The notes under the pieces are model-generated. The model worked only from the letters and a program-made list of their open reading frames with translations, was not told the DNA's origin and ran no database searches. This document shows, in pieces, positions 25,810 through 36,795 of a DNA stretch of 64,000 nt (its first letter is position 1; each line of letters begins with the position of its first letter). The stretch lies in assembly GCF_000276665.1 (NCBI RefSeq), contig NW_004955433.1:17357132-17421131 (forward strand). Direction: 5' to 3'. This stretch comes from Chinchilla lanigera. Lineage: Eukaryota > Chordata > Mammalia > Rodentia > Chinchillidae. The position numbers and the translations under genes were made by a program.

Positions 25810-25925
25810 TAGGCATGGTGGCACATGCCTATAATTCCAGCACTCAGGAGGCTGAGGCTGGAAGATCACAACGAGTTTGAGGCCACCCTGCGTTACAAAA
25901 GAAGACCCTGCCTCCAAAATTGTTT
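25810..25925 (+). mobile_element. Short B1 lacking the 29-bp duplication
   Basis: The B1 left part is normal (GGCATGGTGGCACATGCC ... GGAGGCTGAGGCTGG), but after GAGGCCACCCTGCG-TTACAAA it goes directly to AGACCCTGCCTCC. The second duplicated block present in the other B1s here is absent. It is either a proto-B1 relic or a secondary deletion between the repeats. Confidence 0.8.
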
Positions 25926-26475
25926 TTTAGAAAAACTGCATTTCCCTAATGTCCAGAGATGCTGGACATTTTTTTTTCATATTTTTTTGCCCTTTGTATT
26001 GCTTCCTTTGTGTGAAGTATCTGTTCATTTCACTTGTCCATTTCTTGATTGGGTCTTTTTATTTTGAGTGGTCTAATATTTTTTTGTTCTTTGTTTAGTC
26101 TAGATATTAGTTCTCTAAGGAGTTTTTAGTATAAGTTTTTCCCCATTCCATAGGTTGTCTGTTCACTCGACCCACTGGTTCCTCTGCTGTACAGAAGTTT
26201 TAATTTGATGTAACACCATTTATTGATTCTTGCTCTTATTTCTTGACCAACTGAAGGTCTGTTTTTAAAAATCCACTCCTACACCTATGTGTTAAGTGTT
26301 TTTCCTGTTTTTTACTTTCTAGGAGGTTCAATATTTCTATTTTAAGGTTTAGAGCTTTGATCAATTTTGATGTCAATTTGTACTTGGAGAGAGATATGGG
26401 TTCAGTTTCAATCTAATCCTTACAGTTTTCCAAATACCACTGGTTGAATACAGTCTTTTTGTAACATTTTGTAAA
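25926..26475 (-). mobile_element. L1 ORF2 C-terminal fragment
   Basis: Plus-strand TTCCCTAATGTCCAGAGATG and the TACAGAAGTTTTAATTTGATG block are reversed L1 ORF2 end sequence, parallel to 15216-15480. Confidence 0.65.
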
Positions 26476-26955
26476 ATTTATTTTAAAAAGAAAGTGCTAC
26501 TAAATATCAATAAGGAAAATATAATCAAACGGGGGAGGGGGAATAGTCTAGAAATATAAATAATTATTAGTGAATGATAATTATTTGTGAAGGATAACAT
26601 AAAAATGGCCAATCCCATTTTTAAAAGATATGCATTCTCATTGTGAATCAGGGAAACAAGAATTAAAGTGATATTGAAAAATTTCATGCATCATATTAAT
26701 AAAATTGGTAACGCTGAGTAGGAACAGTGGTAGAAGAAATATTTATGCAATTCTGATAAGAGCGTGGATTTACTCATTCTTTTAAGGAAGCAATTTGTCA
26801 GAGTCATTATCATACATGTGCATATCTGAGATCCACTAATTTTACCTTTAGCAGACAGAAATGTCTCTCTTGTTTATATTCTTAAAAAGAATAAAAAATA
26901 ATGAAAATATTAGAAATAATACAGAATTTCACTAAATGAAGAGATCAGAATTCAA
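26476..26955 (+). mobile_element. Old L1 ORF2 end/3'UTR fragment
   Basis: This is diverged plus-strand L1: ATGGCCAATCCC ... AATCAGGGAAACAAG (26591-26660) and GGAAGCAATTTGTCAGAG (26787-26804). It is not open in any frame. Confidence 0.5.
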
Positions 26956-27559
26956 CAATTGTTGTTATATTGCATATTGTTGCCTTCAAACTAGGTGTTC
27001 AAATTACAGATATAAATATAAAATATTGGTCAAAAAATAAAAAGAAAAAAAATTTAAGCATTAACTATTCCTTTCAATAGACCAGTAGAAATCAGGAATA
27101 CAGTTGTCCCAGCTGTTCTGTGTATATACATGTGTATTTTTCCATTCCTTTTCTTTTTTTTTTCCATTCCCTTATCCAACTCCTCCTTCACTTGAGCAGT
27201 TTATTTCCCTTTCATATTATGTGTTGTAGCTTTCAGGTTTTATTTACTCTTTCAGGTTCTTACATTAGGGCTACAATACAATGTTTATAGACGTGGGTCT
27301 CATTTATTTCACGTATGAGTATGGTCTCTAGTTGTATCCATTTACCTATAAAAGTCCTGAGTTTATGCTTTTTTATAGCTAAGTAACACTCTCTTGTATA
27401 AAAATACTACATCTTTTTTATTCATTCCTCAGTTGATGGGCATTTGTGTTGTTCCCAAGATTTAGCTATGACAAAATGCACTGCTATAAACAGGGGTGTT
27501 CATATATCACTGTGGTATGATGTTTACACTTCTTAAGAAAAATACCTAGAAAGGGGATA

Positions 27560-28640
27560 GCTGGGTTGAATGGGACCTTTAATCCTAGTTTTTTGAGGGA
27601 TCTCCACACTGATTTCCATACTGGTTTCATCAGTCTACACTGCCACTAGCAGTGGAGAAGTGTTCATTTTTCCCCACAGTTCCTCCAGAATTTGCTATTG
27701 GCTGACTTCTTGATGATATCCATTCTTTCTAGGGTGAGATGGAATTGTTTTAATTTGCATTTCTTGAATTACAAATGATGTTGAACATTTCTTCATATAT
27801 TTATTTGCAATTTGTATTTATTCATCTGAAAACTATCTATTGGGTCTCTGATTTTTGAGGACTTGATATTTTTATTTCTTTATATGTTCTAGATAGAAAT
27901 CCTTCATCTGAGGGAAAGTCAGCTAATTTTTTTTTCCAATTCATGGGTTTTCTTTTTATTCTTTTAGTGAATTTTTTGATGTACAAAAACTTTTCAATAA
28001 CATAAGAAACAATTTGCTGGTCCTTTGAAGTATTTTCTGGGCACTTTGCATTTGTTCATGAACTCTCTGCCTACCCTTTGTCTTCAAGATTTCTGCCTAC
28101 TTTCTCCCCCCATAAATTCAGTGTCTCTACTTTAATATTTAGATATTCCATCTATTTTGACTTTAGTTTAGTGCATGATGATAGACATGGATCTAGTTTT
28201 ATTCTTTGGCTGTGGAAAGCCACTTTTTCCATCACCTCTTGTTAAATAGGCTATCTTTCTTCCTGTGAACGTTTGGACACTTGGCCAACATAAGGTGGAA
28301 GAGGGTATTTGTAGTTGTGTCTGTATTATCTAATCTGTTCCACTGATCCTCAGGTCTATTTCTTGGCCAGTACCATGCTGATCTTATCAGAGTAGCTTTG
28401 CAGTATAATTTCAAGTCAGGGATTGCATTGCCACCTGCCTTGCCTTTGTTGCCCAGGATTGCTTTTGCTCTTCTAGGTCTCTTCTCATTCAAGATAGATT
28501 TTAGGAAGGGTTTCTTGACATCTCTGAGGTATACCAGTGGTATTTTAATCAGGATTGCATCCAATCTATATAACAATTTTTAAGAGTATGGCCATTTTCA
28601 CAATGCTAGTTCTTCCTATCCACAAGCAAGGAATATATTT
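27560..28640 (-). pseudogene. L1 ORF2 C-terminal remnant
   Basis: The open piece 28576-28232 contains RAKAILGNKGKAGGNAIPDL and RPEDQWNRLDNTDTTTNTLF. These match the same region of the L1 at 7574. Downstream parts are frameshifted. Confidence 0.75.
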
Positions 28641-28739
28641 ACATTCTCTGAAATCCTCTTTGATCTCTTTTTTCAGAGTATGGTAATTTTCCCTGTATAG
28701 ATATTTATAATTTCCTGCCTACTTTGGGCTTTGGGCCTG

Positions 28740-29705
28740 ACTTTCTTGTTTTTTTCTAGAAGCTTGAGGTGCAGCATAAGATTGTTTATTTGTGCTCATT
28801 CTGTTTTCCTGATGTTAGAATTCACTGCTATGAATTTCCCTCTCAGGACTGCTTTTATTGCATCCCACACGTTCCAGTAAATTGTATCTGCATTTTCATT
28901 TGATTGTAAATATTTTTTAATTTCATCTGTAACCCATCATTTATTCAGAAGGGCGTTATTTAATTTCCATGTGTTTATGGAGTTTTTGCAATTTCTTATG
29001 TCAAGAACTTCCAATTTAATTACACAATGGTCAGACAATATGCATGGGATAATTTCGCTTCCTCTGCATTTACTTAAGCATATTCTATGTGCTAGTGTAT
29101 AGTCTATTTTGGGGAACATCCCATGTGCAGCTGATAAGAATGTTTACTCAGATGTTAGTTGGAACACTCTGTAAAGTTCTACCAAGTCCATTTGTTCATA
29201 AGTCTGGTTTAGTTCTCTTATTTATTTGCTGATTTTTTGTCTGATTGATTTATCTCATTCTGACCATGAGGTGTTAAAGTCCCTCATTACAATTGTGTTA
29301 TTCCTTAGTTGATTTTTTGTGCCTGTTTAAATTTGTGTTATGTAGTTGGGTGCTCCTATATTTGATGCATAGATATTTATGATTGTAATCTCTTCATGTT
29401 GTACTTTTCCCCTAACAAGTATGTAGTGACTTTATCTCTTTTGATCATTCTTGGTTTGAAGTTCAAATTGTCTGCAATCAGAATAGTTACCTCTACTTCT
29501 GTGTTATTTTCTCATGTAGAATTTTGTTCCATCCTTTAACTTTCAGTCTATGAGTTTCTTTTTGAGGTAAATATATTTGTTTTGTACAGCATATTGTTGA
29601 ATTTTGTTTCTTGATCAACTCTGCCAGCCTGCTTCTTTTGATTGGTAAACCGAGGCCATTGAATTTGATGTTTATAACTGATATGTGTTGGCTTACCTTT
29701 GTCAT
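28740..29705 (-). pseudogene. L1 ORF2 endonuclease-domain remnant
   Basis: The N-terminal part at 29705-29493 shows INIKFNGLGLPIKRSRLAEL and HRLKVKGWNKI. The C-terminal part at 29119-28937 shows PKIDYTLAHRICLSKCRG and an intact SDH motif (ILSDHCVIKLEV). In the first part the glutamate expected after the CC-LQETH-like motif is lost (CCTKQIYLP). Several stops separate the pieces. Confidence 0.75.
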
Positions 29706-29799
29706 TTTATTTTTGTGCTGTTGCTTCCCTACTTTTCTTCTCTGTTTAACTGTTTACTTTGCTTGGTGGCTCCTTTCTATTGTATTTCTTGAAGTTGTA

Positions 29800-30600
29800 G
29801 TTATTTTGCATTAATTTTGAAAGATACTTTTCCAGGGTACTTCAATCTAGGTTGGAAGTTGTTTTCTTTCAGGACCTGGAATACTTTACTCCAAACTTTT
29901 GTTGACTTCGTGGTTTGTGTTCCAATGTCTGCCATGATTTTGATTGGTTTTCCTTTATAGGTGTTCTGTTTGTCTTCTCTAACAGCTTTTAATATTCTGT
30001 TCTTTTATTGAATTTCTGGTATCTTGATTATTATGTGTCTGGTTATTGATTATCTTTGGTTATGGCTAATTTAAGTCATGTATGCCTCACTTATGTACAT
30101 CAGATTCTTCTCTATACTTGGGAAATTTTCTACTACTCTTCTGCAAATAGTCTTTTTATGTCACTTATGTTGACTCCTGCTGTTTCATTGACACATATCG
30201 GTCTTATATTGTTTTTCTTTGCATCATCTTGCAGCTGTTGAATTGTTATTTTCTACTTTTAAGACATCATTCTTTCCATGATCACTAACTGCAATGCTGT
30301 CTTCCAGGTCTGAAAACCTATCTTCAGTTTTATTCAAGCTTTTTGTCAGCTTTTGATGGAATTTTTAATTTCCTGGATATGTTTGAAACTGTTTCATTCA
30401 TTCTAATCCTTCCTATATTGCTCATTCAATGTTTCCATCATTTTTCAGTGCTCCCCTTTTTTATGTGTCTTCTTTAGATGTGCTGAGAAATTATTTCATT
30501 ATTATTGGCATTTCTTTTTATTTAACTTCAGAGATTATATCTGATTTGATGTCTTTTATAGCTTATTGGAATTGTTTCTTTCCTTAAGTTGCCATCATTT
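29800..30600 (-). pseudogene. L1 ORF1 region remnant
   Basis: It lies between the endonuclease and 5'UTR parts of the same element, where ORF1 (RNA-binding chaperone) is expected. Reading frames are fully broken. The assignment rests on position and on the coiled-coil-like A-rich composition of the minus strand. Confidence 0.5.
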
Positions 30601-30720
30601 TTCAGGTGTGTGACTTCCAAGTTCTTCTATGCCAGTATCTCCTGGACTAGTCAGGGATGGGCTGGAGGTCTGAGGTTGCATTTCACTCCTTCTTTTTGAC
30701 ATTTTCAAAGCTCTCAAAAT

Positions 30721-30999
30721 TCACTATGGCCCAGTATTGCTCCCAGAATGGTGGTGGGGCAGAAGGCAGCTCACTGAGGCTCCCGAGCTTCACTGAGGCT
30801 CAGCACCATTCCTACAATGGTCGGGTAGTGAGGGCAGAGCTCATGGAGGTTCCTGAAGCTCCCTGGGGCTCAGTGTGACACCCCAGATTTTGGGGGGAAT
30901 GGGAAATACCCCACTGAGTTTCCCTATGTTACCTGGGGCTCAGTGTTACTCCCCCAACAGGAGAGTGGTATGGTGTGTCTCACCAAGGCTTGTTGAATA
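30721..30999 (-). repeat. Four ~70-bp tandem units in the L1 5'UTR
   Basis: Plus-strand unit starts share T-(C/A)-C-TG-GGGCTCAG-like headings at 30721, 30790, 30860 and 30930, a spacing of 69, 70 and 70. The units are GC-rich within an AT-rich neighbourhood. In mouse L1s, tandem 5' monomers act as promoters; whether these did is inference. Confidence 0.75.
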
Positions 31000-31005
31000 G
31001 ACTTT

Positions 31006-31740
31006 TAAACAACAATAAGACTCCATTTTACACCAGAAAGATGACAATCATCAAAACCTTAAAAAATACCCAATATTAGCAAGTCCATGGTAAAAAAAAA
31101 AATACACCCCCACAAACCATTGTTGGTGGAATGTAAGCTAGTATAACCATTATAGAAACCAGTTTGACAATTTCTCAAAGAATTTAAATTGGAAATTCCA
31201 TCACTCAGCTATTCCCCTTCTAGATATCTTCTCCAAAGATGTTAAAACATCATACTATAGTAATACATGCATATTAATTAATAATAGGTAAGTCCTGGAA
31301 GCAGCCTATATACTCAACAATAGATGATTAGTTAAAGAAAAAGCAATATCTTTACTTAATTGATTTCTATTTGTTTACAGAGAAGGAAAAACCCAAGACA
31401 CTATAGGAAAATAGATGAAAAAGAAAAAAATATATGCATCTAGAAAACAAGATGTTGGGTAAAATAAATCAGATACAAGAGCTTAAACTGAGATATTGTG
31501 TGGTGTCTCTCATTTGAGCAAAGTACGAAGAATATAATAAAGATTATATGTAAGGAGACAAGGAGATGAATCTCTCATAAAAGTGAAAGAGTCCAGGAGG
31601 AAAAGAGTGAGGGGACAGAAAAAGTTGAAAGGAAAATAATTATACTATGTACATGTACACACTCCTCAAGATGACTGCAAACTGCAAGTAGTGCAAACAT
31701 GTACTAATAAAATAACTGAAAATTTCAGACTGTCAGTCAA
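31006..31740 (+). mobile_element. L1 ORF2 end and 3'UTR
   Basis: It starts with the CCATTTTACACC block, then AACCATTGTTGGTGGAATG (31118-31136) and CAGCTATTCCCCTTC (31207-31221), all plus-strand L1 landmarks. It ends in a 3'UTR with AATAAAATAAC near 31708. Confidence 0.65.
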
Positions 31741-32865
31741 AAGATGAATGCAAATGTTCAAATCACAAATAGGATCATATTGAAGCAGACTATTAGGGAA
31801 ATAATGTAACCCAAAGAGTAATTTTTATTTTGCCCTCTACCTCAAAGTTCAATATATTTTTTGAGATATATATTTGCATATTTTGGCATACACAACATAG
31901 AATGTACAAAATTACTGAAAATTGAAATTTCTGTGAAACTTTGTAAAATAGTCCAACCTATAATGGAATATAAATGCAGTATACAATTATGTGGTTTTAT
32001 ATTTAAGGGAAAATTTAAAAGTTCCATTCCTTTCATCGGTAATATTTTTGTAAATATGCTTAAAATCAGTTGGAGGATAATGACAGAGACCTGAAGAAAA
32101 TTGTTTGCTGGGGAATTTATCCCAGAAAATAAATTAATCTTTACCTGATGAAAGTATCTGACTTGGGGCTTTAAAAAGAATGCTCAAAATAATCATCAGA
32201 AGGTCGCTTGTAAAAATTAAAATTAATTCCCTCTAAGGAATGTGTATATCTAGATAGTACACTATGAACAGGGAGACAATTTTATGTTTCTAATATGTCC
32301 TCATTCTATCTTTTATTTTTCATATTTTGTCCATGTATTGTGGTGATTAAATATATTTGTAAAATGTTTAAAAGAGGACTATTAAGTAAATTATTTCTAC
32401 TCTCATTTGTCAGTTATTTCAACAGATGTTTTCTAGGTTTAACTAAAGTTTTATAAGATTTGAGTTATTCAAGTCACCTCATTAGTGACCATTGAAATGC
32501 TAAAACTATTATCTGACCATATTTATCTTCAAACCAACAATATTGTTTTTCATTATCTATGGTTCTGTTTGACCCAGCCAAGTTGGGCACAGTAGTGTCT
32601 ACATATTAGCCTATACTCAGAAACAGTTCTAGAATCCTAAGTATTAGTTGAATCATAGTTGTCACCTGTGCAGTTATATGTAGGATTACAACTCTCAGTT
32701 TGTCACCACTTTTCTCATAGAATCACTTAATATAATGTTCCATCATATTTGCATAATCTAGTCCTTCTCATCCATCCACATTAATTGTTTTAAAAATATG
32801 GAGATCATTCTGGATTACCTGTGTGGTCCTAATGTAAACATATGATTTCTTAAGAATAGAGAGCA
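31741..32865. other. Unique AT-rich DNA
   Basis: No gene or nameable repeat. Overlapping open frames on both strands at 31842-32094 are AT-rich and not family-like. Confidence 0.4.
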
Positions 32866-33062
32866 TCTGAGCATTGTAGCATACACCTGTCATCCTAGAT
32901 ACTTAGGAGATAGGCAGAATGATTATAAATTTGAGGGTACTTTGTTCAATTTAGGGTAATCTATTTAAAAATATAAAATAAAAACATCAAAGGATATAGA
33001 TCCGTGGTAGAATGCTTTCCTGCCACAAATGAGATCATGGATTCAATTCCTAGTATTACATA
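32866..33062 (+). mobile_element. B1-dID composite SINE (old)
   Basis: A diverged B1 left half (GCATTGTAGCATACACCTGT ... TTAGGAGATAGGCAG) passes through an A-rich linker into a diverged ID half (GGATATAGATCCGTGGTAG ... GATTCAATTCCTAGTATTA). This order is the known B1-dID dimer of several rodent families. Two independent neighbouring insertions are the alternative. Confidence 0.6.
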
Positions 33063-33096
33063 CAGACAGTCACACAGACACATAGACAGACAGACA

Positions 33097-33142
<46 letters not shown>
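33063..33142. repeat. (CAGA)n/(CA)n microsatellite
   Basis: CAGACAGACAGA followed by ~23 CA dinucleotides, directly after the SINE above. It probably grew from that SINE's tail. Confidence 0.95.
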
Positions 33143-33146
<4 letters not shown>

Positions 33147-33771
33147 AGCTGTGGTAAGAAGAGAAAGGGAAGATAGAGAGCTTCAAAACAAGAGACGTAT
33201 TCAAAGATAAAGTGACCAAGATTCACAGTCCAATAATCCTAAGAAAGTGAAATCTACCCACAATCATAATGAGCTTAAAATTGTGTTCATCCCTTTGAGC
33301 CTCCTCTCAAATGCATAGAGAAATCAGCTTAGCTACAAATCTATGAGCTAATAAATCTGTACTGCTAAGTTTGAGATAAGGTTATAACTCCAATAGAAAA
33401 CTAAGACAAGATCTACCATCACTATTTATCATATTAAGAATTTGAGGCTTAAAGAAGTTAAGTGTATTACACAGGAATCCAGTTTTCAGTCACAGTCCAG
33501 ATCATACCCAGGTCTTCTGGTGCTCACACTGGTGTTCTTGGAAAGCCACTTAACACATAGATTTATGGATTTTACCTCCAGAATTTCTGGGTCAAAAAGT
33601 CCAGACTGTGGCTAAGAATTTTCATTTTCAATATGTTTCCTGTTGCTAGTGCCGCAACTTCTCTGGCAATCTTACTAGTGTTCTTTTAATTTTATTTTTT
33701 AAGCTTCCCAGGAAAGAACTCATTGTCTGTTATTTAGCCTTGTTATGGCAGCTATTTGGAGGACATGACTG
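33143..33771. other. Unique DNA with a MIR relic
   Basis: 33425-33535 resembles MIR on the minus strand (GAGGCTTAAAGAAGTTAAG ... ATACCCAGGTCTTCTGG). The rest is unassigned. Confidence 0.5.
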
Positions 33772-33787
33772 TAGGATCATATTCTTT

Positions 33788-33881
33788 TTTTTTTTTGGCT
33801 TTTCTCCGGTACCAGGAACCGAACTCACGACCTTGTGCTTGCCAGGCAGGCGCTTTGCCGCTGAGCTAAATCCCCAACCCC
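33788..33881 (-). mobile_element. ID SINE (young)
   Basis: The reversed ID body is almost identical to that at 36197 (GGTACCAGGAACCGAACTC ... GCCGCTGAGCTAAATCCCC). A perfect 16-bp duplication flanks it (33772-33787 and 33882-33897, TAGGATCATATTCTTT). Confidence 0.95.
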
Positions 33882-33897
33882 TAGGATCATATTCTTT

Positions 33898-34499
33898 GAG
33901 ACTGCTTGTTCATCTGTGCTTGAGAAATAGAAGCAAAGGATCTGATTTTAACAGAAAGTTCAAAGAAAACCTTTTCATTCTCTCTTGTGGAAGCAATGTA
34001 ATCCACAGCCACTCCCACTAGATTTTCCTCATACTTGGCAAGCAATAGTTTTGCATGTTTCATCTAAGGTTTCTAAACCTTTATCACGTATTGAGGGTTA
34101 AAGAATTAAAAATTCAATGGACAAACAACAGAAAATCTATGATTAAGGAATTACCCAAGGAAATCATGTCAAATAAAGTAGTAAGGGGCTATAAATTCAT
34201 AGGGATAAACAAATTATTAGGAGAACAAATGGACTGGCTATATCTTAAGACAAGAAAAAACAATTTTCCACTTGTATATAAGGAATGCAGAACAAATGAT
34301 GCTTTATATCTCCTAAAAAATATACCACTTGAATTTTTAAATTCTTTTCAGATTGAATGAATTTCAAACTTTTAAATTACATTTTTTACCAAAAAAACCT
34401 CACTGATTTTAAATGTATGAGTCAGTAGTTATTGGCATATTTATTGAGTTATTGTCAACTATCACCCTAATCTAGTTTTAGATTTTAATAATCTGAGCA
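33898..34499. other. Unique AT-rich DNA
   Basis: A 101-codon open frame (34055-34360, plus) is lysine/asparagine-rich as expected from composition. No family is recognised. Confidence 0.4.
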
Positions 34500-34770
34500 A
34501 GATCATCTATGAGTGTTTGTCATTCCCATTGCTAGTTCCTAAGCAAGAATAATTTAGTTTATAGCTCTATAGATTTGCCTTTTCTGGACATCCCATATAA
34601 ATGGAATTATATAATATGCCTTCTTTTACTTTAGATTCTTTCACATAGCACATTTTTAATGTGTATTCATGTCATATCATATATCTGTATTTTGTTCCCT
34701 TTTATTTCTGATTAGTATTCTCAATTGTTATTTTTTAGTTGCAGTGGAAGTACATAACACTATTTCTTGT
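34500..34770 (-). mobile_element. Old L1 3' fragment
   Basis: Plus-strand ATAGATTTGCCTTTTCTGG, CATATAAATGGAATTATATAA and TTCTTTCACATAGCA are reversed L1M 3' landmarks. Confidence 0.6.
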
Positions 34771-35759
34771 TTCCAGTGAGGAATATCTATACCACTGTTT
34801 CTCAAATTTTTCTACAAAAGGCTTGGGACATAGATGACAATACACATCTGGACTCAAATTTGACTCACATATTTTAACTATTTTTAAGAGGCTGCCTTAA
34901 ATTAATTTATCTACTCAAAGAGATGCTATGGATTTCCTTCAGATGAATCAGGAGATTAAGCTCAAGAATTAGTGAATGATAGAAGACAACAGAATTTACA
35001 CCATATATTCCTGAAGTATTTAGACAAATACATGTTGAATTTATCAGAGATTACTACTTTTTGTTCATCTCCTACTCGCAGAGTTCTTTTTCCTGTGAGA
35101 TTAGAAGTGGAGAGTTCTCCTGTGCTTTTCTTGAATTCCTACCATGTTTATCCTTTTTGCTTGTTTATAAGCCACAATATCTCTCCACTATACATTGGAT
35201 ATAGTTCAAATACTTCATATGATGTATAAGCCTGCATAAAGTAGCATGAGTAATTGTCCAGACTAATTAATTTGACTTTCTCCACTTTACTTGTCCTGTT
35301 CTTGCTGTATTGAAAGTCTTTCATTCTCTAAATTTCCTTCTTGATGCTTACTGCAAGTGCAACTACTTGTTTAAAAACTGCATTTCAATGTTAATTTCAA
35401 TATTTTGGTGTGATATTGTTTAGTTTTATAAAATATTATTTTAGAGAAAATGGGAAAATGTACAGGATATATCCTTATTCCAACTCAATGTACAGATATA
35501 GCTTTCTCAACAAAAATTTAAATTTAATGCAAAGAAAAAAACATGTGAAGTTCCCTCCATGGAACACCAATCGTCAAGGACAGCATTGCTCATTGTTATA
35601 TCTTTACTGTTTATCTCAGTTCCTAGGAAAAGTATAACTTGATATTTGTGGATATAATAAATTCATAAGTAGTAGTACCTAATGGTACACATATTGTTAG
35701 TGTAAGAAAAGGATTCAACTTTAAATATTTGATCTTTTGTTTCAATTCTTTTTCTACGC
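34771..35759. other. Unique AT-rich DNA
   Basis: No gene or repeat recognised. Confidence 0.4.
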
Positions 35760-36184
35760 AAAGACTTAGGATTTTTGAAATGCATTCATTTATTCACCAA
35801 TACCTGCTGGATTCTCAAGTAGGCCTGAGATGTAACAGTAGGTAAGAGAGGAAGATACTTGCTCTGTGGACCTACAGTGTGATTAGAGAACCACATAAGT
35901 TACATTATGTGAAGAAAGGAGGCCAGAGTCAAGGAAAGCAAATGATGTAGACACTAAACTAGAATGAGAGGTGAAGAACCTGCTCTTAGAGAATGACACA
36001 AGCTAATTTAGAACTCCATATTGACAATCACTTAACTTTCCTATAATAGAATAGCATGTGCAAGGACCTTCTGTCAGGGACAAACAAAACGCATACGGAA
36101 CACTAAAGAAAGCCATCGGTTCTACCACGTGAAAAGTAGGAGATAACTAAAATATTACAGCAGGGCCTTATGAGCTTCACTAAT
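35760..36184 (-). mobile_element. Probable L2-type ancient repeat
   Basis: CATTCATTTATTCACCAATAC at its start and the later purine-rich ATGTGCAAGGACC and GGGCCTTATGAG motifs recall ancient LINE-2-like repeats in reverse. Divergence is high and the assignment tentative. Confidence 0.35.
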
Positions 36185-36196
36185 AAAGGATTTTCA

Positions 36197-36301
36197 GGGG
36201 CTGGGGATTTAGCTCAGCGGCAAAGCGCCTGCCTGGCAAGTGCAAGGTCATGAGTTCGGTTCCTGGTACCAGAGAAAAACCAAAACAAACAAACAAACAA
36301 A
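36197..36301 (+). mobile_element. ID SINE (young)
   Basis: The body GGGGCTGGGGATTTAGCTC / AGCGGCAAAGCGCCTGCC / GAGTTCGGTTCC contains an A box (TAGCTCAGCGG) and a B box (GTTCGGTTCC). The tail is AAACAAACAAAC. The perfect duplication AAAGGATTTTCA lies at 36185-36196 and 36302-36313. Confidence 0.96.
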
Positions 36302-36499
36302 AAAGGATTTTCACCTTTAGACTGAGAGTTATAAAGTAACAAATATCTAAAAACAAAGATGAAAGCTACATACTGCATGAGTTCAAAGGTATGTTGCTCT
36401 GAAAAAGGCATAGCTAATTTATCCAGACAGTAAAACGCTAGCAATAAAGAGGAGTTAGTGGGGAGTGAGGGAGGAATGCATAGAAAGATCACAGAAGAG

Positions 36500-36795
36500 T
36501 TTTGGGTCCAGGAACCTACTCTATATGATATGGAATAGTGGAAACATAGCTTGATACGGTTGTAAAAATCCATAGGATGTGCAGCACCAGTAGTGAAAAC
36601 ATGTGTATATACCCAACTTTGACAAATATGTGTCAGCATCCATTCATTAAAAGTAACAAATGTATTACTCTGGTGTGCATATTCACAGAGGAGTGATTTT
36701 CACAAGGGTATGGGCAGGAAGTTTATGAGAATTCTCTGAACTTTGCTAAATTTTGCTGTGAACTTCAAACTGCTTTAAAAATAAATTGTATTAAA
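36500..36795 (+). mobile_element. Old L1 3'UTR
   Basis: It contains the terminal pattern TTTGCTGTGAACTTCAAACTGC followed by TTTAAAAATAAA, the end of L1M 3'UTRs, also seen at 10615-10645. Confidence 0.6.

Larger units (their letters stand above)
26956..31005 (-). mobile_element. L1 with complete ends but no reverse-transcriptase segment
   Basis: Read on the minus strand the order is 5'UTR with tandem units (31005-30610), ORF1 region (30600-29800), endonuclease (29705-28740), ORF2 C-terminus (28680-27560) and 3'UTR (27560-26956). The RT palm and its FADD box are missing: the sequence passes from the endonuclease-RT linker (about 28740) to ORF2 C-terminal sequence (about 28700) almost directly. 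All frames carry stops, so it is a non-autonomous relic. It sits between two plus-strand L1 fragments. Confidence 0.75.

Noticed and set aside
32961..33210. Cys/Val-rich and Thr/His-rich ORFs
   Set aside because: These are translations of the CA microsatellite.
36197..36301. tRNA gene, because A and B boxes are intact
   Set aside because: No tRNA cloverleaf closes; it has an A-rich tail and TSDs, so it is an ID SINE.
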